A model generated the notes under the pieces. It ran no database searches, had not been told where the DNA came from, and worked only from the letters and a program-made list of their open reading frames with translations. From Typha latifolia (lineage: Eukaryota; Streptophyta; Magnoliopsida; Poales; Typhaceae), in NCBI GenBank assembly GCA_019914945.1, contig CM034112.1:9020501-9084500 (forward strand): a stretch of DNA of 64,000 bases, read 5' to 3'. The position numbers and the translations under genes are program-made. How positions within the stretch are numbered: the first letter of the stretch is position 1; each line of letters starts with the position of its first letter. This document shows positions 1 through 11,800 of this stretch, one piece after another.

Positions 1-1293
1 ATGGTGAAATCACTTCGTCGAGCACTTTGGCGTGCAAGTAAGGAAAAGAGAGATGAGGAAGAAAAGAGAAGAGAGGAAGGCGACAGTCAAGGGAAGAAAA
101 GAAAGATCAAAGACAATTAAAGGGAGAGATGTGGGAAATTAGGGTTTGGATGAATCCAACTCTTTGGTGATCCTGACATTTCCAATGTGATGAACCCTAT
201 CTCTCATAATAGTTACGAGAGAAAGGGGAAGGGGAGAAAAGTGCAGATGCGTAGCCTGTGCACTGCACGACCGGCAACAACTAATTGTGGCCAATCAATC
301 GCGTGTCATAAATTTAATATTTTTTTATGTTACAATATCGACATTTGTCATTTGGCCCTTGTATTTTATTTCTAATATTTCAAACAAACTATTATATTAG
401 TTTTCGCTACTAAACAATTACTATATAAATGAATTAAATTAACTATACATATAAAATAATCTTAATGCCCTTGAGTAAGTTTTTTAAGGGTCAAGATTTA
501 GGTAAAAGAAGAACTAGATTTTATGGTCAAATTAGGAGTAGTTTGGATTTTTTTATTTTGTTTATTATTTAAAGGTAATGAAATATTTTCTGTTATGTTA
601 GTTGTTGTTAAGTTAAAATTAACTCATGGTATTTTAAAAGCATTGAAAGCATAACATATAAGTCAAATGCTATATCTATACGATAAGATGTGAATAATAA
701 TAAAAGCAAAAGGCATAGCTTTTTTCAATAAATTTGCTGGAAATATAACAAAAAAACAAGGGTAAGCAAGGGAGAAGTTAGTGAGAGTGAAGACAATCCA
801 TAGACTACCATGCTCACAGGAATTGGTTAGAATTGGGGAAGGAAAGTTATTATCAGTATATTTCAATTTTTTGTTATTGCCCAAGTTGTATTTATGTAGT
901 TCCAAAGAGATGCTTAAAAGACTCATCAAATGTTGAAGGGAACGCCTACAAATCATAATACTTGAAAACTATAATACCAACAATTTTTTCATTAATCACA
1001 ATTTTATTCTTATGTAAACGAACCCAACTACTGAAAAACATGGGAGTCATAAAATCTTTGCTATGGTTCAATTCTTCCTTATATCAAATGTGTTAGCTAG
1101 AATTTGTAAGCTAGGGTAAAGTAGAAATCCATTTAGGCCCCTTTTTGTCATTTAATTATTCAATAAAAAGGTGCTTACTTTAATTTACTTTGCCTCTTTT
1201 CAAAGCACTACTTAAAAATGCCTCAATGTGCATAGCAGCCCAAGAAGTACACCATGCAAGGTAAACATCAAAATCTAAATAAAAAGCAAGTCG

Positions 1294-1503
1294 ATCACTG
1301 TAGCTCAGTAGTCGAATCCTATCAACTCATGACAAAAGTCATGTGTTTGATTCTCAGAGTAGATATTGAGCTTGATAATTTATAGTGCTATATGTGCACG
1401 GTTTGACTCAGGTGTCCAATCTATATATTGAGAGAGCTAACATCTTTGCCTCATCCATGATTAGCTTAAATGTTTGTAATCTATCCACACACCAAAAAAA
1501 AAA
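1294..1503 (+). mobile_element. Probable tRNA-derived SINE with A-tail
   Basis: The start resembles a tRNA gene with an internal RNA polymerase III promoter. An A-box-like stretch, TAGCTCAGTAG (1301-1311), is followed about 40 bases later by a B-box-like stretch, TGTTTGATTCT (1344-1354). A tRNA-unrelated body follows, and the unit ends in a run of about ten A. This head-body-tail layout of roughly 210 bp is that of plant tRNA-SINEs. No clear target-site duplication was found, so the exact ends are uncertain. The head is too degenerate to be a working tRNA gene. Confidence 0.5.
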
Positions 1504-3315
1504 GAATAATAATAATAATATATAAACAAAAAGGGAAGATTGAATACGTGGCCCAGAACACAAATGGGCCAAATTTCATTTGAATATGGGCCCAAGAACC
1601 AATATTAATGAAAATAAAAGATTTCTTTCTTTTGCAACTTATTGCCTATATTTCTCCTTTTTCATGCATATTTCACAAAAAAAAAAAAAAAAACTCCTCC
1701 ATTGTGTGTGTATATATATATTGCCAAAATATCTTCCCTTCTTTTTGTGAGCCTATGAACAAAGAAAAGGGTTCTCTTTTGAAAATATCTTTGAGAAAAT
1801 TATATGAGCATGTTAATCTGAAAGAGTGGAAAAGAAAGGAAAAAAGAAACAAAAAAATATGGAAACTACTGAACATTATTAACACATGACATATAGAAAC
1901 TTCCAACAAAACATTAGTACTTAGATAGTTAACGGGGCTCATGTTATATGACTGTTTTCGAAAGTCGAATTGCAGCTACACCAGTTTACACACGAAAGAT
2001 TTAAAAATATATCTACAATTACAAGAACCATAAGTTAGTGATATAGTACTTTATCTAGACTCCATTTAATTCATCACTTGTAGTGCATGCAAGTTTGCAA
2101 AAGAAAGCATTCAACCCATGTTTTTCAAATTGGCACACTTTGATTGCTAGATATGAAAGCAATGAAGAAAGATGAGATCAAAAGGGTGGTCATTGCCATT
2201 AAGCTCTATAGATTGAAGGGAACTAACAAAAGAGAGAGAGAAAAAAAGCATAAAGCTGCAACACTTTTATTTTTGCACATTCATCACGTTGTGACCATTT
2301 TGATCTCTTCATTTCATGAGCATTATATTATGTAGACAAAATTGCATTTCCTCATGGCCCTCTTGGAATTGTTTACTGTTGAGTGTCAAATGTGAGATTA
2401 AAAAAGATGGTTTTAGAAGGAATTATGGAGAATAATTGGATTCAAAACTCTTCACCTTTTTTAGTTTTTGAGTTAAATTGGAATACTTTGGGTATGTCTA
2501 ATACTCATTAGATTGTTATTGAGATTTTATTGGAATAGTGATTCATGTAGATATTACTAAGGTTGCACTACAAATATACATAATATCTAGTTAATTATTG
2601 TCCTTCCAACCTCCTTATCTGATATCGCATATCTTATGTCACTGTCTTCTCAAGCCTCGTTCACTTGTCGAATAAGATTCAAATTTAGATGCATATTAAT
2701 TATAAGATAAAACCCTTTGTTATATTCTTTCTTAGGCTTATTCGCCACATTTGGACCACATATGCACACACCCGAGAACACCCGAACGCATAAATCAACA
2801 TTGAATTCCCTAAACCCTAGAATCTAAACCCATAAACCCACAGCTCCCGGCAAACTTGCAAAGCAATTTTTTATAATCACAGCTAGAAACATGTACAATA
2901 ATATATTAAAAAAAAGGCCAGAAACCAACCATTAACATCTTCAAAAAACAAACAGAAGGAAAAAAGATACATCATTTCATGCCCATTTCAAATTCAACCA
3001 CATGCAATATAAGTTATTTTGCAAGGGAAAACACTGGATGATATAACTTGCAAGTGGATGTGCAAGTATTATTCAAGAACAAGGTAAGGTCTCAAGGATG
3101 AAGTTATGAACAAACTCTCTAAAAATAGGAACAAAACAAATAAGTGAGCTTTGAAAGGCATTCTATGTCATTCATATTCTATAATTTAGCACGTGCATGG
3201 TACATGATGGATCATCTTTTCTACTACTTCCATGCATGCAAAGTGAACCAGATGAAGTTATCAACACCCAACTACTTCACTTCAAAAGGAATCTTCTCAT
3301 AAAACTTCACACTCT

Positions 3316-3316
<1 letters not shown>

Positions 3317-3372
<56 letters not shown>
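3317..3372. repeat. (AG)n microsatellite
   Basis: An uninterrupted run of about 28 AG dinucleotides. Confidence 0.95.
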
Positions 3373-3376
<4 letters not shown>

Positions 3377-4480
3377 GCTAAATCCCACTTCACTTAGCAT
3401 CAAATTAGTCACATCTAATATATGAACTTTCAAAGGAAAGTGGGGCTCAATCCAATGAAGTCACTAGACTGACTATTGAAGGCACTTCAATCATCCACTC
3501 ATTCTGAGCAGTGTAATCAAGGCTGTCAATGAGAGAAAACTCCTATTTTCTTAAAAATGAGCACTATCATATTTTGACAGTATTAATCTAGCTACTTATT
3601 TGCGAATAAATCATGTTCGGCTCATAATATTATTTGAGATTGGCTCGCTTGTCTAAGAAATGGGCTGTACATGAGCTAAGATTTGAGTTTGAGATATAAA
3701 TGAGCCGAACATGAGTAAGATTTAGCAGGCTCATGTTTGACTTGATATAGCTTTAATATACATGTCAAATTTGCCCCGTTAACACCCCCTACATATAGCT
3801 AGATCTCGAGGACTTACACAAGGCAATTATTGATGCACAAATTACGTCATAATTACTGTTAGAATTCATAGAATTAAGATTATTATTCTCTATCAACTTC
3901 TTAGAGTAAAAAGTCATGGATCCAAATATCTGCCCGACCTATTAAAATATCCCAGCCCTAGATACAAGGGTAGTGTCATAACTTAAAGCAGTTAAAATTC
4001 ACAAATTATTGTTCCATTAGTTTGAATTACCGTTAACAACATCTATCTACTTACCGGGCAAACATTTGCATAAAAAGTCATTTTAACTTTTAGTAATAAC
4101 AAGGTTGGGCTCTTACAAATTGTGTGCGTTTATTTTCTACATTAGATGCACATATTTTTTCTTTATACCGAAGAGCATATAATTCACATAGGAAGTACAC
4201 ACAGAAGCTAAATCTTACTATTTACTAAAACTTAAAAATTTTATGTTGTAAATACCTTTTATATATTTTTGGGTAAATAATTCAATTGGTTCAAGTAGAA
4301 GGAAGGGAGTTTTTTTACATGATGTATCATGTAGCACCATTTCTCTAACATTGCCTATTAATTACATGACAAAAAAAGGCCCAACACCAACACCTTACCT
4401 TAGAATCACAATGATAGAATACCACTCCAACTTGTTGCAAATTATCCTAAAAATAATCTAAAATTAAAAGAATTACCGTT

Positions 4481-5300
4481 GGATCCTAATCCACGTGGCG
4501 TATCACTTTATCCTAATCTTAAAGATTGCCGAGATCTGATGGTTCCATTAGACCTATTTGGGGGTACATTTGGGTATTTTTTGAGAAGCGCACAAAATTC
4601 TCTTTCCTTGAGTAATAAAACAGCGTCCCCCATTCAGTCGTCCGTTTGTGGATAAGACGGAGAGATTCATATCCACGTGCCACCTCCTCACTGGCCCCCA
4701 CCGATGCGCGCTTTTCGCCCACAGCCTCAAATAAAGAATACCGCCCATTTTTTCAAATCCCATCCGACTCCCCCGCAAACGAGCTAATCTATGCCACTGC
4801 CCCATCCGCCGTTGATATTAACACAAACCCATCTCTAGCGTCCATTGGGTCCACCCGTCCCAGCCACTACTTCTCAACGGTCGAGATGGATTAGAAGAAC
4901 GAATCCAGCGGCTGTTTACACCCCCGCACAGGAGGTTCTACGGAGCTCCAAGAGCGCGTTCCTGTGGATCACTTTAAGCCACAGGTTCCGCCCTCGAAAA
5001 AGCGCACCTTGTGTCGAGTCCGGCCACTAAAATATCGCCACGTGGCGGACAGTGCCCTCTCTCCCTAGTCGCTAGTCGTTGCCAGCCTCAAAATTTTTCT
5101 AATTTTTTTTCCTCATTCTTTTTTATTTATTTATTTATTTATTTTTTGTTCTGGAATAAATTAGTGGCCACTCCAAATAAATTTTGGTTTCTTTTTCGGG
5201 TTTCGAGGCCGAGAAATCCACAAGAAATTATAGTGGCTGAGATTTCTCGCAGCTACTTACAGCGACCGCCGCGAGTCTATAGAGTTCTCTTCTCCTCCAC
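4481..5300 (+). promoter_or_regulatory. LHY promoter region with three G-boxes
   Basis: This region is less AT-rich than its surroundings and lies directly upstream of the LHY leader. It contains three perfect CACGTG G-boxes at 4492-4497, 4674-4679 and 5039-5044. The third sits in a 10-bp palindrome, GCCACGTGGC, and is directly preceded by AAAATATCG, one base away from the evening element AAAATATCT. A GTGGACCC match to the TCP class II consensus (4847-4854, minus strand) is also present. G-boxes bind bZIP and bHLH factors such as HY5 and PIFs and are known in clock and light-responsive promoters. Their function here is inferred. No convincing TATA box was seen. Confidence 0.55.
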
Positions 5301-5848
5301 CTAGTGGAAGCTTCCGAGATCGCCATTAGAATCCATATCTAAACCCATATATGGAGAGAGAGGGGTAGGCTTCTCCTCTCTTCTTCGCGGTTCCCTTTTC
5401 TCTATAGTTTGTGACCAGGAAGTGTAAGAAAGGAGGGATGCGTCGAGGTCGCTCTTGACGCACCCATGCCGGTCGCCTGAGGTGAGTTAATCCGATCTAG
5501 GATTTAGTTGGAGTTGGTTCGACGTGGCTGGCTACTCATGTAGTTGTTGCTTGCGCTGTTTCTAGACCGCGGCGACTGGATCGGTCGGATTTAGGTGAGG
5601 CGATCTCAGAACTCTGGCTTTCAAATTTGGTTTTTCTCTGTGGTTTTGTTGGTTTTGATTGCGTTCGAGATGGGGATTTAGGGTTTGAGTGAGGTATGAG
5701 GTACTTTTGTCGGCAAATTGGGCGACTGGTAGGAGATATGGAGGGAGGAGTGCTGCTTTTAGTGGAGGATTTCAAGTCCAATTGATCTTTAATCGGGATT
5801 GTGGTTGCTCCTTCCGTGTTGGAATTTGGAAGTTTTTTTTTATTGGAT

Positions 5849-8800
5849 ATGGATGCGAACTCTTCCGGGGAAGAGTTGGTCGTGAAGGTGAGCAGTGGTT
5901 GGATTCAGTGAGCTAATCTTGTGCTTTTCTTGATGTTAAAGCTCTTGTTTTTTCCCCTCTTCTCTGTATGTGAATTTATCTGGGCGTAGGTGAGAAAGCC
6001 TTACACGATCACGAAGCAGCGGGAGAGGTGGACAGAAGAGGAGCATAATAGGTTTCTCGAGGCTCTGAAACTGTATGGGAGAGCCTGGCAGCGAATAGAA
6101 GGTTGACATGCCCAATCTTACCTCTAAGTTAGATTAAATTCTTGTTTTACATTAATTGACATACTCAACAAACAGGAAAGCAAGTAATGCTCTTATGTTG
6201 TACTATTGAGACAGTGAACCAATTCAGCGATGTGCTTGGCATAATTAGTTTTGATATTTGTTACAGAGCATATTGGTACAAAGACAGCCGTGCAGATAAG
6301 AAGTCATGCGCAAAAGTTCTTCACAAAGGTCCGGTGTTTTCTTTTCCTGTTTATTTTAAAGCCACAATTATTATGGGTTCTCTGTTTTAGTCAGCTTTGG
6401 TCGAGTAGAGACTTTAGATATCAATTCTCTTGCAGTTATTATGTTTCTTACTCTGTCTCAATTCTACACAGTTTGAGAAGTTCACTGGATTGCATGCCTA
6501 TCAGTAAGGAGATAACTAAGGAACTTTGACTGCATTAAATTAGCTTTGTCCTTGGAATTCATTATCGCATGTTGAAGATTTACTATATTGATCTTAGGTA
6601 GAAATTTCTAGGCACTATTATTGATGTTTGTCAGTCTGCAACCGAACAGTATGTCATGCTTGTTAGTCTGCAATGAGAGGGCTCAATATATGTCGATATT
6701 CTTCTTATTATTGATGTTTGGATCCCTTGCACACTAAGATTCATATTTAAACACCACTTTTAGTGTCCCATGTGAGATTTATATGGAATATAAGATTAGA
6801 TGTGAAGGGATATTGGATCTACATTCTAAAGGACTAAGCTTTTGGGTTGGGCAGAGTTTCCAATATTTGTGGCTTTCTGCCAAGACCTCCTTCGCTGGGT
6901 TTCAACTCTATTTTCACAATAATTGGTATAACAGCTCAAGCTTGATATGCGCAATCTAGTATAGTCCACCACATTAAAGATTAATATTTAGATGCCCTTA
7001 GTGATTGAGGGTTCTTGGAGCTGTTCAGTTGATTTAAGCATGGGTCTTGAGCTAACAAATTTTATTGGTATTGATACCAAAGATGGCCGTGCCACAGGCA
7101 CGGCTCATGCCGACTACCAGTTGGCATAGTATGTGCCGCAAGAGAGGGAGAGAAAAAGATGAGGGATATTACTCACTTTTCACCTCTTGCTGGTGACCTT
7201 ATCATCACCACTCACCGCTGTGACGGCGAGGTTAACGATAAACATCAACGACAAGCTCGACAACGAGGCCAACTATGAGGTCGATGGCTAGCAGCGAAGC
7301 TACTAGGAGGGGTGTCGTGCCACGTGCCGACACACCGCCAGCACAATCATCGTTTCTCACTTTTTATCCATCTTTCTTTTCTTTGGTCAAGTTTTTGTTT
7401 CACTTTTTCCATCTCCTCCTCTCTCTTTTCCTTCTTCTCTCTTTCTTCTCCTTCTCTTTCTCCCTTTCTCCTTGGTTGATCCTAATGCGTCTCGAGATTG
7501 GTCTAAATTGGGATTCTTGAATAATTGGTGACTTGATATATGTGATGACATGCTCTATACCTAATATAGCATTTGTTGTAGGTATATTAAATAGATATAT
7601 TGAAAAGTTGCCCAAAATTGATCCTAAAAGATAGTCGAAATTGGTAAGTTTTGCCTTTCTATAATATGTTTCGACTGAAATATCCAAAATAGGTGGTTTA
7701 TACTCATCTTTAGCCTTCAGCATTTTGTAAAATAATAGATATAATCACCCATAAATATAAAGTTAATGGACCATTAAAATGATAGATATTCTTTTAGGTT
7801 TGAAATTAGACAGATACTTCCCATTTTTGGTAATATAAGCATTAATTTGTTAACTAATCTCTTTCCATTACTAATCAACATTTGTTCCTTCTAATTACTG
7901 AATGGCTTCTATTAGGTAGCAAATTTACTTCTCCCATAAATGGCAACATTAAAATATGTTTTGGTAACATAAGCCTTATTAAGCATAATTTATAAAAATG
8001 AGATGGAGCGTAGCCGTTATGCTGGGCCATTACGCCTAGCCCAAGCCAGATACCTCATGGGCCAGTGGTCGGTAATGGGTTATAGTATTCTATCCCTGTC
8101 CAAATCCGACTTGGCTTATGTGATTGGCGGGTTGAGTTGTGAACAAATACTTAAGCCTAGTTGGCTTGAAAAGTCGAACCCAAATCTAGCTTGACCCAGC
8201 CAATGATCACCTCTATGGTTGAGCAAGATGCTAAACGGGCCATCCCCTATCTTCATCTTCGTCTTCATCTCCAGGTTTGCTGCTCACCAAGACCAAGCAG
8301 TGAAACAGGCTGAGCACTCCTCTTTGTTCCTTCTCGATTTGCTCACGCACTCCTCTCCTACCTTCATCTTTGTGTTTTTTGGTTCTTGTGTCGTCGACAA
8401 CTAGATCAACAACAATAGGCTAACTTCAGTGATTTTGAGGTCGACTCATTGCTCACCAGATGGCGGTCTGTTTTGGCCAAACTGGTCTAGACCCAATTCG
8501 TCTCAGTGAGTTCATTTTAGTTACGTCAGGGTCCTTAGTGGAGAAGAGCACCAAGTCTGAGCTAGACTATCACGACAGTAATTGTTGAATGTGACCTCTT
8601 AAAGGACCTAAGGTGGCAAATATGGGCCCGATCCTTGTAGTGGTCATCGAGCGTGACCTCTTGGAGGATCCGAGGCAGTGGAGAAGGGCCCAATCCTTGT
8701 AGTGGTCGTGGAGCACATGACCTCTTGAAGGATCCAAGATTTAATACATAGCGGATCGGATACATATCCACTCCTATTTATCAATACATATCCTCTCAAT

Positions 8801-11800
8801 GATTTAATTCCCTAATTATCAATACATATCCACTCCTATTTATAGGAGTAAAAATCCATAGCGGATCGGATCCACATGTGGATTATCCGATTTATTTGAA
8901 ATTCAAACAATAAGATAAAACTAGCTAACTAACTAAATTAGCCTTCTTTATCTTTCTCGGATTAATCCTTCGTTTCTCCATAGATAGATTCCGAATCTGA
9001 AGAAGTCGTGAATATCAAAGTTGATCTGGAGGTTGATGATCTTATCCCACCGGTTTGATATTATTTGGATGTCTATAGAATATTCTGTGAATATTTTCCT
9101 AAAACTGTGCAGAGTTGGATTTAACTAATTAAATAAAATCCTAACCTTCTAACTAAACCAAATAAGCAAATAAGATAATTAGACTCAATCCATTGAGTCT
9201 AATCTCCTCTTGATGTGATCCGATTTGACCCGGTTTATATCAATCCACCACGTTTCCGACCACCTTATCCTCAAGGTGTCTATGATGGTTTCCAAATCTT
9301 CGTTCGCTCTCGAACTTTATGTCCTCTATTTTCATGTGGGTCTCATCTACCACAAGGAAGAGGGGCTCATTGTGGGTGCTGCTTTAGGGCCCATCGTTTT
9401 AAGCCATAGTCCGTCCTAGCCATAGGTGGCTTCAGCCAAGGTCTTAGCACATGAGGTTTAGGCCATGGCTCAAGTGCAGTTAGTCCAAGGAAGATGCTGA
9501 TGGTGGTGGCTTGGACTGAAAGTGCATGGATCACCATCGATGGAAAACTAGGGTTTCGACCTTTATTTTCCACCTCGACGCATTGCTACAATGGAGGTCT
9601 TGATTTGCAAGAATGGAGGGTGCTCCATCACAACCGGAGAAGGGATGGTTGCCGCGGTTTGGATGGTCTCCACGGTTTCACCATTATTAATGCTTGGGGG
9701 TGGAGGTAGTGCATGTTCCACGGTGGCCGGCGGCGCAGGTGGTGCAGGATGGTGGAGGGCGGCTAGTAGGACCTCTGTCAAGGCCTGAAATGAGTCCTTG
9801 AGGGCAGTTTGGATCTCCTTCGAGTTCTTCGACACAGCCGAAAATTCTTTAAAAAATGCTTTTGCCCACGCTGGCGACTCATCGTCGATAGTTGTTGGTT
9901 GTCCCAAGGAAACCTCCACAAGGATGGAGATGAGTTCTTGGTCCTTCATGGCTGCGATCTCTCCTGGGTTAGCTTTGGATCACATGCTCACCATTATCCG
10001 AGGAACGTCGGCTTTGATACCAATGTTACGGACCAGATCTGAAACGATCCATCCGTAGGTTGATTATGAAAATTTAGATGGAAGTAGTCTTATGAGTTAG
10101 GGTTCTAATGGCTCTAGTTTCACCTAAATCAGAGATAGGGATGAAAAGATAAAAATAAAATAGTGGAGATATGTTAGGGAGGGCAGAACGATAATTTTTG
10201 ACGTTGTGGCTGTTGTCGGAGGGTGGTGGACGGCCATGTAGTAGGGTGGCTATTGGAGGTAGGAGGTGGCTAAGGTTTGGATGTTTCAAATGGATTTACA
10301 GTTAAGATTTACTCCTATGAAGATAAAGACAATCCAACGATTAATATAAAAAAGATAAGGACGAAAATAATAACTGGCTAAACTCAGATTTCTCTCAATG
10401 ATTCAATTCCCTAATTATCAATACATGTTCACTCCTATTTATAGGAGTAAAAATTCATAGCGGATCGGATCCACATGCGGATTATCCAATTTATTTGAAA
10501 TTCAAACAACAAGATAAAACTAGCTAACTAACTAAATTAGCCTTCTTTATCTTTCTCAGATTAATCCTTCGTTTCACCGTAGATAGATTCTGAATCTGGA
10601 GAAGTCATGAATACCAAAGTTGTAGATCTAGTTGGCGATCTTATTCCGCTGGTTTGATATTATTTTGATGTCTGTAGAATATTCTGCGAATATTTTTCCA
10701 AAACTGCGCAGAGTTGGATTTAACTAATTAAATAAAATCCTAATATTCTAATTAAACAAAATAAGCAAATAAAATAATTAGACTCAATCCATTGAGTCTA
10801 ATCTCCTCTTGATGTGATCCGATCTGACTCGGTTCGCATCATCATATACCCCAATATACTTGAGATGCATGAAGCCTTAACAAAAATTTTCTAAATCTAT
10901 AATGAAAAAAAATTTAATATGAATGTCTAACTTCAACCAAATATACTCCAGCAATTAAGAAAATGACAAAATGTCCACACTAATATGTATCTAACCAAAT
11001 TAGAATAATAGGCAATTTAAAATATAGTGACTAATTAGTTAAAAAATAAAAAGAGTAAATCCTAAGTGAAAGTAAAGGTCCTAATGCATCTCACTCAGTC
11101 ACCACGCTGACTAGTACTTGAAATTTTGAAGAGGGATCTTATAAGATAACAACTATAGCTCAGTGAGTAGAATCCACTCCAAATCGAAATAAATCTAAAA
11201 TTCATAGACATAACTTTAAACAAATCTAACTCCAACCATATCGAATAACAATATTACTAAGCATGGTTATAACAACAGTAATTATAACGACGCAGGTAAT
11301 AATAATGTAAATCATATCTCATAACATTCTTCGTGTCAATATAATGAATTTTTCTTAATATTAATAATGTCATACGTCTCAATTGGGTCAATGCCCTGTG
11401 AATCCATATCAACTAGAAGTTGTCTTGAGATGGCGCTCGAGTTTTTTTTTCGTAACTAATTCAGTTAGAGCCACCATGAGATGTCACTACGTGATAAATG
11501 CACCTTGGGTCAATGCCCTGTGAATCCATATCAACTAGAAGTTGTCTCGAGATGGCGATCGAGTTTTTTTTTCGTAACTAATTCAGTTAGAGTCACCATG
11601 AGATGTCACTACGTGATAAATGCACCTTGTCTCTTCTTTTAAGAATCACCAGGAGGTATTACTATGATATAACTCACTATGTCTCTTACAATAACCATTG
11701 AGAGATTAAAGTCACTATAGAAAGTCTTTTGATATAACTAGAGATTGTTTCCTAACTCGCCAAAATCACTTAAGAAAGATACTATAGTGATTTAAAATAA

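Larger units (their letters stand above)
1..4480. other. Intergenic region upstream of LHY
   Basis: AT-rich DNA with no reading frame showing coding character. It holds a probable SINE (about 1294-1503), a telomere-like stretch near 2809-2840 and a long GA microsatellite (3317-3372), described separately. A short open frame of 39 codons begins at base 1 and is rich in Lys, Arg and Glu. I cannot tell whether it belongs to a gene that starts left of the window. Otherwise I see nothing supportable. Confidence 0.6.

Noticed and set aside
1..120. 39-codon frame beginning at the first base
   Set aside because: Low-complexity Lys/Arg/Glu sequence cut by the window edge. Nothing shows it is a gene.
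11145..11220. Second tRNA-like A-box (CTATAGCTCAGTGAGTAG)
   Set aside because: No B-box at the right distance and no A-tail, so neither a tRNA gene nor a SINE could be supported.
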